Source: Coleophoma eucalyptorum
Taxonomy: Eukaryota > Ascomycota > Leotiomycetes > Helotiales > Dermateaceae
Direction of reading: 5' to 3'
Length of the DNA stretch: 64,000 nucleotides
Assembly (NCBI GenBank): GCA_026120035.1
Contig: JALRME010000038.1
Location: forward strand, 279,182 to 343,181
How positions within the stretch are numbered: position 1 is the stretch's first letter; the number at the start of each line of letters is the position of its first letter. The notes under the pieces were generated by a model. It saw only the letters and a list, made by a program, of their open reading frames with translations. It ran no database searches and was not told the DNA's origin. Positions 55,091-64,000 of the stretch are shown here, piece after piece. The translations under genes were made by a program, and so were the position numbers.

Positions 55091-57777
55091 ATGTCTGCCG
55101 TAAGCAGTTCTAGTTACACAGAAACCGTCCGTCTCTTCAGAATGCCCAAGTCTCTCAACGAGACCATGGCCGAGCCAGGCAAACCGAAGATGGCAGAAGA
55201 TGGTGGGAGAAGTACGGAAAAGGCCAGGAATATTGAAGACGGCTTCTCTAAAAACCAGAAAGCTCCTCTTGCTAGCCAGCAGCCGAATCATAAGCAAGGA
55301 ATCACCTTTGCAGCGCAAGAGAAACTGCCCAAGTTACCGATTCCAGAGCTCGACAAGAGCATGAAAAGGTACTTGGCGGCACTAAAACCACTGCAAACTC
55401 CAAGAGAACACTCCGAAACTCGAGTGGCAACCCAGGAGTTTGTGAAGAACGAAGGGCCCGAGCTGCAAGAAAGACTTAAGAAATATGCAACCGGAAAGAC
55501 TTCTTATATTGAGCAGTTCTGTACGTACTTGTGCCATACGAAGTCGGGTAGCCATTACTAATTCGGCATTTTAGGGTACGATTCATATCTTAACTATGAT
55601 AATCCTGTAGTGCTCAACCTCAATCCCTTCTTTCTTTTAGAGGACGATCCAACTCCAGCGCGGAACAACCAGGTCACTCGTGCTGCGTCGCTGGTGGTAT
55701 CGGCCTTGTCTTTCGTAAGAGCTGTAAGGAAAGAGGAACTACCACCGGACACTGTGAGAGGCGTACCGCTTTGCATGTACCAGTACTCGAGATTGTTCGG
55801 CACCGCCAGAGTTCCAACAGATAATGGCTGTCAGATTGGGCAGGATCCAGATGCAACACATATTGTCGTCCTTTGCCACGGACAATTCTACTGGTTCGAT
55901 GTTTTGGACGAAAACTCCGATCTGATCATGACCGAAAAGGATGTTTCAATTAATCTACAGACTATCGTAGATGATGCTCAACAAACACCGATCCAGGAGG
56001 CAGCCAAAGGTGCCATAGGTGTTCTGAGCACAGAGAACAGAAAAGTGTGGTCAGGACTGAGAGATGTCATGACCAGGGATGAAGGCTCTAATAATGCGGA
56101 CAGTCTCGGAATAGTAGACACTGCACTATTCGTCCTTTGTCTCGACTATACTGAGCCAGCATCCGGAGCTGATCTCTGCCAGAACATGCTCTGTGGCACG
56201 AACGAGATTGAACGAGGAGTTCAGATTGGTACTTGCACCAACCGATGGTATGACAAGTTGCAAATCATTGTCTGCAAGAATGGTAGCGCCGGTATCAATT
56301 TCGAGCACACTGGTGTCGATGGGCACACTGTCCTACGATTTGCCAGTGACGTCTATACCGATACGATTCTTCGGTTTGCTCGTACTATAAATGGACAAGC
56401 TCCGAGCCTGTGGGCATCGACGTCGCCAGATCCATCGAAGAGAGACCCGGCCACGTTCGGCGACGTGACAACTACACCACACAAGCTGGAGTGGGATATG
56501 ATTCCTGAACTGAGTATCGCCGTTCGTTTTGCTGAAACCCGGCTGGCAGATCTTATTCAACAAAACGAGTTTCAGACTTTAGATTTCTCGGCCTATGGAA
56601 AGAATTTCATTACCTCAATGGGCTTCTCACCAGATGCTTTTGTACAAATGGCCTTTCAAGCTGCATACTATGGATTGTACGGCCGAGTTGAATGTACCTA
56701 TGAACCAGCCATGACAAAGTTCTTCCTTCACGGTCGCACAGAGGCTATTCGATCTGTCACGTCCGAGTCAGTAGATTTTGTACAAACTTTCTGGGCCGAA
56801 AACCCTCCACAACAAAAACTCGATGCTTTAAAGAAAGCGTGCGAGAAGCATACTGCAAACACAAGAGAATGTGCTAAGGCACAGGGTTGTGACCGGCACC
56901 TCTATGCTCTGTTCAGTGTTTGGCAAAGAGCTCTGGATGAAGATGGGGCTGAAGCTGCAAGCATCAACGGAGCAAGCAGCGATGGATATTCAAGTGCAGC
57001 CGACGATGGATCCGTTGTGGGAAGTCCGAGTCGAAACTCTCAAATCTCGTCTGAAAATGGCACTTATTCACCTCGGCCACGAGGCAATTCGTCACCTTCT
57101 CGCCACCAACAGACTACGATGCCTCTCATCTTCGCGGATGCTGGCTGGGACAAGCTAAATAACACGATCCTCTCAACCTCTAACTGCGGTAATCCCTCTT
57201 TAAGACATTTTGGCTTCGGTCCCACGACCGGTGATGGTTTCGGAATAGGTTATATCATCAAGGATGAAGGCATCTCCATTTGCGCAAGCAGCAAGCATCG
57301 ACAGACGAAGCGATTCGTAGATGCCCTGGAGAGTTATCTCTTGGAAATTCGTCGCATCTTGCGTACCACTGCCAAAAGAGGTACAAGTCCCCAAGCCAGT
57401 CGAGCGAGAGAGGCAGATGCTTCGAGACCAAAGGTTACTAGTAGGGTCAAGTCCCGAGGAAGGATCATCAGAGCCGGCGATGGCCCGGTTAAGGGTAGGC
57501 AGACTCCGGGCACCATAACACCAGTTGAGAGCGAGGCGCAAAGTGATGACGAAGGCTTGGGAGGCTGTAAGTACATGACTAATCCTAGTATTTTACAAGT
57601 CCAGATGCTAATTGTGTTCCGTTTACAGATGGCTTCTTCGATGCGGGTATGTTACTCCAGGCTCTCAAAGCCCGGGGCGAAGGATTCGACGACGGGGAGC
57701 CGAAGCCTTCAGACCGCGCTGCTGTGAACGCGAGGCGGAGAGAGATTGGAAAGAAATTGAGGCTGAGTGAATATTGA
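55091..57777 (+). CDS. carnitine O-acetyltransferase (YAT2/FacC type)
   Basis: Exons 55091-55520, 55575-57566 and 57629-57777 (introns 54 and 62 bp) give 856 residues. The N-terminal part has the family motif LPKLPIPELDKSMKRYLAAL, followed by WYDSYLNYDNPVVLNLNPFF. The catalytic His388 lies in the motif FEHTGVDGH. A C-terminal extension beyond the acetyltransferase core is Ser/Arg-rich. There is no peroxisomal PTS1 and no presequence, so the enzyme should be the cytosolic YAT2/FacC-type form. It converts acetyl-CoA and carnitine to acetylcarnitine, moving acetyl units between compartments during growth on acetate or fatty acids. Splice joins restore EQF-WYDSY and GLGG-YGFFDAG without frame loss. 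Confidence 0.93.
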
Positions 57778-60460
57778 TGGGCGATCTAGAATAAACAAAC
57801 ATTGTGTTCTCGCCGATGATGATTTAGTTCTATCATAGAAAATCTGGTTGTTGGGCGTTTTATGTTGGGAGGCTATACTCGAGCGAATTGAGCATTTTGT
57901 GCATGGCAAAGCGTAACGTAGGCATGTCGAAATCAATACACGATTTATCATAAACGCCATACGAGCAGTTACTCAATCCAGTGCTTTGGTACACTCTTTC
58001 ACAATAAACGAAATAGTTCGCGAATAAAAATCACGAGGAAACACAAAACGTCAGCCCATTCAGAACATCACGGCACGCTTCCTCCCCCCCCCCCTCGTCC
58101 CTCTCATTCACCTACCATACGTTCATCCCATCTCCCATCATCGCCCATAAACGTCACCCCAAAAATACCCAATGCCAGGGCAGGGGATGTCTCAGAATAG
58201 GCACAGATGTCTCACTGCCATTCCCCATTTCTCCATTTCATCTCCGTCCCTCCCAAAAAAAAGTTCAGATGAACTGCTCACCTCTGCTCAGCCCCAACAT
58301 CCAATGCCCGAGCTTTATTTTCTTTATTTTCTTTTTCCCCTCTCTCTTTCCTCTCCCTCGGTAAGGTGTGGGTTCGATTGACTTTTTCTCCACTTGGGTA
58401 GTATTTATGGGTACTTCACGGGAATCGACAAAGGAAAAAAACGTGGATTAGTGGGGCACTTTTCTGGAGCTTTCTAGGTACAGTACGAAGCATCCATGTT
58501 ACTTTCTCTGCCTTGTGCTGGGAGCTAGATGGGAGGCGAGAGGGCGAGAATTCGAGAGGATCTGTCGGTTCTGTTCTGGCTTTGTCACCTACGGTCTTCG
58601 CCTTTGCCACTCCGGGATACGATGGCGATGCCGAAGGATGCGGAAGTGGACACGAAAAGGGGAGGGGGGAAGGAAGAACGTTGAGTTCAACGGGGATGCG
58701 TGTTATGTGTTGTGGGCTTGGAGGGCTTGCAATGACAATGCATAGAACGTTATGGCAGCAGGAAAAAGTACAGTTGTACAATGGTGGGAGTAAGGTCCTG
58801 GTCGCTGGGGTAGAAACTTAGGAGAGGCATAAGCGTTGTGGCGAAACAGAGATCTGTGTTGGATTCCTATTCGGTGGTTAATGTTGAAGATAGGCTTACT
58901 GTGCATCAAGGTATGAATCTTGCTGTTGTTGAATCATGTCCGATCGCTGTCCTGTCCTGTCCTGACCGGTCCTGACCATATGCAGGTACTGTGTAGGTAT
59001 GTCAGGCTGGGCGAGCACATCTGCTTTGATCAATCAATCGAGATACCATAGATAAAAAGATGGGGGCCATCACGTGTTTAACCTTGTCCAGCGTGTCGGT
59101 CCCCGTTGGTCAAGTGGACTCAGGATGGCCCAAGGTAAAAAGATCGAGTCAGTGATGACTGCATGCGACAAGGAAAAAACCAAGGAACAAGAAGAAGAAA
59201 AAAAACACAGAGAAAAGATGGCCAGCGTAACGCCAGGTCGGTTTCTCAAAGTCAAGAAAGAGTAAGCGTATCTCCAAGACACCCATAACCCATGTTCCGG
59301 ATTCTGTCGTTGGTCGCAGCCGACAGTGTACAGACGTACGTATCCGCCGAGGCCGTACCAGACTTCGGCTCTCTGCCCAGTGTCCACTGCCCAGAGCCCG
59401 TATGGCTAGAACACGAGGTGGGAGCTAGGAGCCTTACGAGTTAGAGGGCGGTAAGTGTAGGCACAGTAGATTTCAGGAGGGTTCGAGAAGTTCGTTCTCT
59501 GGCCTTGTTTCTGCATGTCGGCGTTTCTTTCATTGGTCTTGTGGTCAACTCGTGCAAGTGGGAATGGAAGTGGAAGGGGAAGAAGTGGCTTGCATTCGAA
59601 AAGTGATACTTCTCTCCTGAATCATGGCGTGAACCTTTACTGAACTTGGTTCTGGTCTTGCCCCAACTCCCTCATACTGCTTCCATGGTCATCGTGCATC
59701 TGGTGCTGTAAGGAGGCCACGCCAGGACAAGCCCCTTCCCTTTCCCTTGGGCAACCGGAGGGTGGAGGGGGATGTGCTCGGCTAAGGGGGGCCGGTCAGC
59801 TGTACTGGACTGCACTGGACGGTCCTGACGCTGTACCGAACTGGCAGTGTCTCCGCCCTCATTTCGCTTATGCCGGCTGAGTTTCAATGCTGCAAACACC
59901 ATCCCAGCCTTTCCCTATCAGCCCGTCGACAGCGCGCGATGCTGTACGAAAAAGTTTGGAGGAGCAAAGACCTTCCTTGTCTCTGGGTCCCGGGGTCCCT
60001 GTCGCCAAAAGCTTGGTGTCTTTCGGCCCTCCCCACTCGAAACACGTCGGCTTGGCCTGTTCTCATCTGGTCTGTTGGTCTGCTGTGCTCTCCGACGTCA
60101 GGCAATGCAGGTACCAGCGTCGGGAATCCCCACCACACCCAATCCGGCCAGTCTGACTGGATGACTAAGGCCAAGAGGTGCTGAGATGGGCAGATGTGCA
60201 GATGTATCGATGGCGGATGCGCCTTGGGTCCTCCGAATATGCCAGTCCATTGCCCGATTGTACGAAAAAGTACGCCCAGCTCTCAACCCCCCCCCCCCGG
60301 TCTCCTCTAGATCCCCTCGCTCCCGCTGCTGATGTGTATCCTCCGAGCTAGGTACGCAGACACGCACTCAACGCACATACGCACACACGCCGCCGTCGAC
60401 TAGCCAGACTCTTCCAGCTGGTCCAGAACGATTCGTGGTGGGTGCTGTACCGCTGCCTGC

Positions 60461-60499
60461 CTCTCTCTCTCTCTCTCTCTCTCTCTCCCCCCCCACCCC
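60461..60499. repeat. (CT)n followed by poly-C tract
   Basis: A run of about 13 CT units passing directly into a C-run, interrupted by a single A. Prone to length change. Confidence 0.93.
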
Positions 60500-60784
60500 C
60501 TGTTGCGCAGCGCTACTGCATCAGCACCGACCATGACCTTCTGCTCTGGCACTTGCATGCATCACTATCGGCACCAGCACTTTTCGCCTTCCTGGCCTTC
60601 TCCTCCTGCCCTAGTGGAATAAGGTGGTCCAGCGGTAGCCCAGCGGTGGCTGACGGTGCTTGCTGCCCTCGTTATATAGACGCGTAAGGGCTCCTCCCTT
60701 CTCTTCTTTTAGCTCACTACCTTCAACTCTCTTTTCATTTGAACGCGAGGCCCACCTTCCTTTCTGCCCTTCCTTCCCTTCCCC

Positions 60785-60805
60785 AGATCAGATCAGATCA
60801 GATCA
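60785..60805. repeat. (AGATC)4 short tandem repeat
   Basis: Four copies of a 5-bp unit about 310 bp upstream of the GH128 start codon, likely in its promoter or 5' UTR. Confidence 0.9.
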
Positions 60806-61111
60806 TATCTCTCACAAATAGAACACCTGCGTCTTTGAAAGATTGCGTGCACTCGATTGATCTATCCACTTTCATTTGCGCAACCCTCCAACATATAGCT
60901 TGCTATCACCCTCCGGTGGAGTCCAAATCTCACTTCGACCAAGACTGGCTCCTTACATTCATTGATTGAATCCATACAATACAAACTGCAACCACATTCC
61001 TCGGCCCACCACCGCCTCTGGACACATTCCTTCAACTGTACACCTCGACGTCAACCTTCAAAACAAAAGTAGTACCAGGCCCAACCTACCTCGAAACCAT
61101 CCATATCCACC

Positions 61112-62329
61112 ATGCGTTCCTTCGCTGCAACCACTGCGCTCGTCGCATCTCTGCTGGCCCAGGATGTTCTTGCTGGCCCAGCCCATGGCCTCCGACATCA
61201 ACACCAAAATCAGCACCAAAATAGGCGAGGCTTGGTCGTCGAAACCGCTACTGATGAGGTCGTCGAGACTGTCTGGTCAACCGTCTACCTGACCGTCAGT
61301 GCCGTGGGACAAACCCCGGCTGCCCTCTCTACTACCACCTCTACTGGCACCGCTTTGACTACCACGACTACTGGCTCAGCTTTCACTACCACGGTGTCTT
61401 TGAGCTCCGTCTCCTCGTCGGCTCCGGTTGCCCAACTCCCAGTAGCTTCCTCTTCGTCCAGCTCGTCCTCCAGCTCCGTTGCTGCTGTCGTCGAGACCCC
61501 ATCCAGCGCTGCGGCTGCCATTGCCGCTGTGCAAACCACCCTCGCTACTTCGGCCAAGGCCAGTAGCACTTCTAGCTCTACCGCCGCTGTCGCATCTTCC
61601 ACCAGCTCCAGCACTAGCACTAGCACTGGCAAGCGAGGTCTCTGCTACAATGATGCCACACTCCTCTCTGGCTTCTCTGGCATGTCCGAGGTCACTTGGG
61701 CTTACAACTGGGCATCCTCTTCAGACGGTCTCTCCTTGAGCAGTGTTGAATATGTTCCTCTTCTCTGGGGTCTTTCTTCAACTTTCACCTCTGCTTGGCC
61801 TGCCGCTGCTAGCTCTGCCATTGCCAGTGGATCTACCTATCTGATGTCATTCAACGAGCCTGATCTTTCATCCCAGTCCAACATTGGTTACGCCGATGCT
61901 GCTGCTGGTTACCTCACTTACATGGAGCCTTTCGCTGGCAAGGCTAAGCTCGGCGCCCCAGCTGTTACCAACGGAGGATCGCCTATGGGACTTACCTATC
62001 TCGAGAACTTCATCAGTGCTTGTTCAGGATGCACTATTGACTTCGTCGCCATTCACTGGTATGACAGTGCCTCCAACATTGATTACTTCAAGACGTATGT
62101 TGCCGAGGCCTACACTGCCGGTGGTAACCGACCAGTTTGGATTACCGAATTCGGCTGCTCCTCTGGAACTGATGATGAAATCAACACTTTCTTGCAGACC
62201 GTCCTCCCTTGGTTAGATGAGCAGAGCTATGTCGCCAGATACGCCTACTTCATGGCTTCTGACGGTGTCTTGTTGAGCTCTGGCAGTACCCTTTCCACTT
62301 TGGGTGAAACTTATGCTACCACCACCTAA
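61112..62329 (+). CDS. secreted GH128-type cell-wall beta-1,3-glucanase
   Basis: A single exon of 405 residues. A signal peptide (about 1-21, ending VLAG) is followed by dibasic NRRG at 37-40 and a Ser/Thr/Ala-rich linker (about 70-173) that should be heavily O-mannosylated. A KR pair at 174-175 directly before GLCYND is a likely Kex2 cleavage site releasing the catalytic domain. The domain (176-405) has the GH128 marks MSFNEPDL with Glu249 and VWITEFGCS with Glu346, the two catalytic acids, and FVAIHWY between them. Members such as Asl1 are secreted or wall-attached and act on beta-1,3-glucan. There is no C-terminal GPI signal. The CT-rich upstream region and lack of introns fit a strongly expressed wall gene. 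Confidence 0.92.
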   Translation: MRSFAATTALVASLLAQDVLAGPAHGLRHQHQNQHQNRRGLVVETATDEVVETVWSTVYLTVSAVGQTPAALSTTTSTGTALTTTTTGSAFTTTVSLSSVSSSAPVAQLPVASSSSSSSSSSVAAVVETPSSAAAAIAAVQTTLATSAKASSTSSSTAAVASSTSSSTSTSTGKRGLCYNDATLLSGFSGMSEVTWAYNWASSSDGLSLSSVEYVPLLWGLSSTFTSAWPAAASSAIASGSTYLMSFNEPDLSSQSNIGYADAAAGYLTYMEPFAGKAKLGAPAVTNGGSPMGLTYLENFISACSGCTIDFVAIHWYDSASNIDYFKTYVAEAYTAGGNRPVWITEFGCSSGTDDEINTFLQTVLPWLDEQSYVARYAYFMASDGVLLSSGSTLSTLGETYATTT

Positions 62330-63902
62330 GTATCTCGGGGTATGTGACAGGGAGGCAACGTTTCTACGATACACAAGCTCTTTTCTCGCTTGGTATATGG
62401 ACAACTGCGCACCTGAATCTTCGTGAAAGGGGCTGGAACTTCTTCAACAAGACAACTCTTCAATTCTTTCAAACCACAAGTTTATGCATGCACACATTTT
62501 GGGGATTCTGGGTCGGTGGATGTTGAACACGGGGATCTAGATCTTAACCTTGGCAAACTTTTACTTTCAAGTCTGTATATATTGTTTACACACTCCGGAT
62601 TTTTCGTTCTCTCTCCTTTCGAGCGAGAGAGAGATGAGAACGAGGAGAACCGAGAATCTATAGATATGGATTGGCTGGCTTTCTGTAACACTCGTTCCGT
62701 CTCATCGGCTTATCTACTGGAGCTTTCGCGCGACGGGAAAATTAGGCGGGGGAATTTTGGGCAAATCATTGATGGGTTTATGGTGAATATGGAGTCCGTA
62801 GATATAGAGAACGAGCAAGACAAGATTTACGAGAAATGAAAAACAATTGCCTTTCTTCAGCCCATTGAGCTACTGCCCTTGTGATGTTGCTTGCCTTGCC
62901 CCCTCTCGTCCCACAACATAGAACCATGGCAGAACCATTAGCTCCCTTTTCTTTGTCCCCTTCTTTGTTTTCATCCCCTCTCCATCTAAAACCTCCGGCT
63001 CTTCCTTAGTCTCAGGTACGACTAAGACTAACAAGCCGAATTATCAAGCCATCGTGATCGACCCGTTATTTAGCTCCCTCCATCTATTCCTAGTCCCCCT
63101 CACCAGCCCCTAGCCGCATGCACTCGTTCTACTTGACGGATGCTTCCTCCTACCTCTATCTGATCTCCCTTTTCTTTGTGTCTCCCGCACAGACAAAAGA
63201 CCCAATCAATTGAGCGAGTTATTTTATTTTATTTTATTTTTTTTAATTCTCGCACAAACCCGGCCCCTGCACTGTCCTGCACCTTTAGGTTTGGTTTGTT
63301 TTTACGTTTGCGTTTGCGTTTGTGTTTCTTTTCTTTTTTTTTCTTTTCTCAGCCCTGGGACGGATTGTTCCGGACACGGGGTGAGCCAGGGTGTCAGGTA
63401 GCGCCCGCCCGTGGGGGGGGGGGGTGGGAGAGGTATACGGAGGTGGTTTGCTGTTATTCAGCTGTTGGTGGTTGGCTTGGCTTGGCTTAGCTGGGCTGAG
63501 CTGCGCTGTGGAAATTGGAGGGGATTTATGTGTGAGTGTGTGTCTCTGTGTGAGAATGAGGGGGGAGGCGAGGAAAGAGTGGTGGTTGTTGAGGATAGTT
63601 GCTGAGGATTTTACGGAGCGATATTGTATTGTGCTTCGGAGCTTTCTTACTTTGGGATTTTAAATGGGAGAGTTGTTATAGTATTGTGTCCCAGCAGCTG
63701 GACGGTTTTACTGTTTGCTGCTCATAAAAGCGGCTTACTACACTTAAGATCGTAAGACCCCCACTGGTATATACCTGTATATAGCCCAGCCAAATCCCAA
63801 GCTGTCTGTCTGCACCTAGTCAACCCCCCCCCCCCAAAATCTAAAGTTTTAAACCATTGCTTCACTCGTTGGTATATAAATCAAAATTGTACGCTTCCTG
63901 TC
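62330..63902. other. intergenic region
   Basis: 3' flank of the glucanase gene, then AT/T-rich runs (63221-63247, 63325-63350), a G-run (63414-63424) and a C-run (63826-63836). Open frames here follow the biased composition. No protein gene is supported. Confidence 0.55.
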
Positions 63903-64000
63903 ACATACGACCATAGACTAAGGAGAATTGGGCATCCCGTCCGCTCTGCCATACACAAGCCTTAGATCGGTAGATTAGTAGTTGGGTGGGTGACCACCAG
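63903..64000 (+). rRNA. 5S ribosomal RNA gene, 3' end cut by window edge
   Basis: Begins ACATACGACCATAG as fungal 5S rRNA does, continues with CATCCCGTCCGCTC and ends at the window edge within the conserved TAGTTGGGTGGGTGACCACC internal promoter (box C). About 98 of some 118 nt are present. Helix II differs from the common ascomycete sequence: the 5' strand GACTAAGG (63916-63923) pairs with CCTTAGATC (63960-63968), with one bulge, so pairing is kept by compensating changes. Pol III genes of this kind are scattered singly through Pezizomycotina genomes. It could be a normal gene variant or a diverging copy. Confidence 0.93.

Larger units (their letters stand above)
57778..61111. other. long low-complexity intergenic region
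   Basis: About 3.3 kb, the longest gene-free stretch together with that at 13.5-16.8 kb. It includes poly-C runs (58086-58096, 60288-60298, 60487-60494), a TCCTG-type repeat (58945-58978), a (CT)n tract (60461-60487) and an (AGATC)4 repeat (60785-60805). The last 500 bp are CT-rich and act as promoter and 5' UTR of the glucanase gene. Many short overlapping frames on both strands come from composition. Confidence 0.55.

Noticed and set aside
63176..63663. Open frames near the right end
   Set aside because: They run through T-rich and G-rich low-complexity tracts and shift meaning in every frame.
1..64000. CRISPR arrays, insertion sequences, tRNA genes, intact transposons
   Set aside because: I searched by eye for direct-repeat arrays with unique spacers, terminal inverted repeats, transposase motifs and tRNA-like T-loops and found none; the genome is eukaryotic, and the one array present has no spacer-like segments.

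Overview
The window is nuclear DNA of a filamentous ascomycete (Pezizomycotina). The signs are compact genes split by roughly 45-100 bp spliceosomal introns with TACTAAC/GCTAAC-type branch sites, Zn2Cys6 and P450 genes, a HeLo-domain protein, a KDM4-type demethylase with the fungal architecture, and a dispersed 5S rRNA gene among protein genes. The class cannot be fixed from sequence alone; Leotiomycetes is my guess. All gene models below were assembled by eye from codon phase, splice sites and conserved motifs.

Left end (0-5.1 kb): a three-gene group of AflR-like Zn2Cys6 regulator (-), short-chain dehydrogenase-like protein (+) and E-class P450 (-). The regulator and SDR share a divergent 258-bp promoter. 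It looks like a small metabolic cluster or the edge of a larger one; no backbone synthase is visible. At 6-7.8 kb lies an NTF2-like protein with a disordered tail.

Accessory island (9.4-16.4 kb): a HeLo (HET-S-type) domain joined to a Ste50-like Ras-association domain; a ten-copy minisatellite whose units each carry a decayed palindrome; a lineage-specific gene with an internal 42-nt repeat; and about 3 kb of AT-rich DNA with fragments of a probable broken gene. This is the least ordinary part of the window.

Core block (16.8-37 kb): ypt1 (Rab1 GTPase), a conserved protein with a mitochondrial-type presequence, an alcohol-oxidase-like GMC flavoenzyme, a KDM4-type histone demethylase, a YAG7-like RGG protein, a 78-residue CENP-W-like histone-fold protein in four tiny exons, and an M1 aminopeptidase.

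Mixed metabolic block (38.6-52.8 kb): a second P450 (OrdA-like), a UBE3D/HECT_2-type E2-binding ubiquitin ligase, a questin-oxidase-like protein, L-threonine aldolase, a RutA-type pyrimidine monooxygenase and a DHA-type MFS transporter. RutA and the transporter are convergent neighbours, but no other Rut gene is seen.

Right end (55-64 kb): a YAT2/FacC-type carnitine acetyltransferase, a secreted GH128 cell-wall glucanase, long low-complexity spacers, and a 5S rRNA gene cut by the window edge. Its helix II differs from the usual fungal sequence but keeps base pairing.

Three of about 43 inferred introns appear to be GC-AG, and one inferred intron is only 35 bp.
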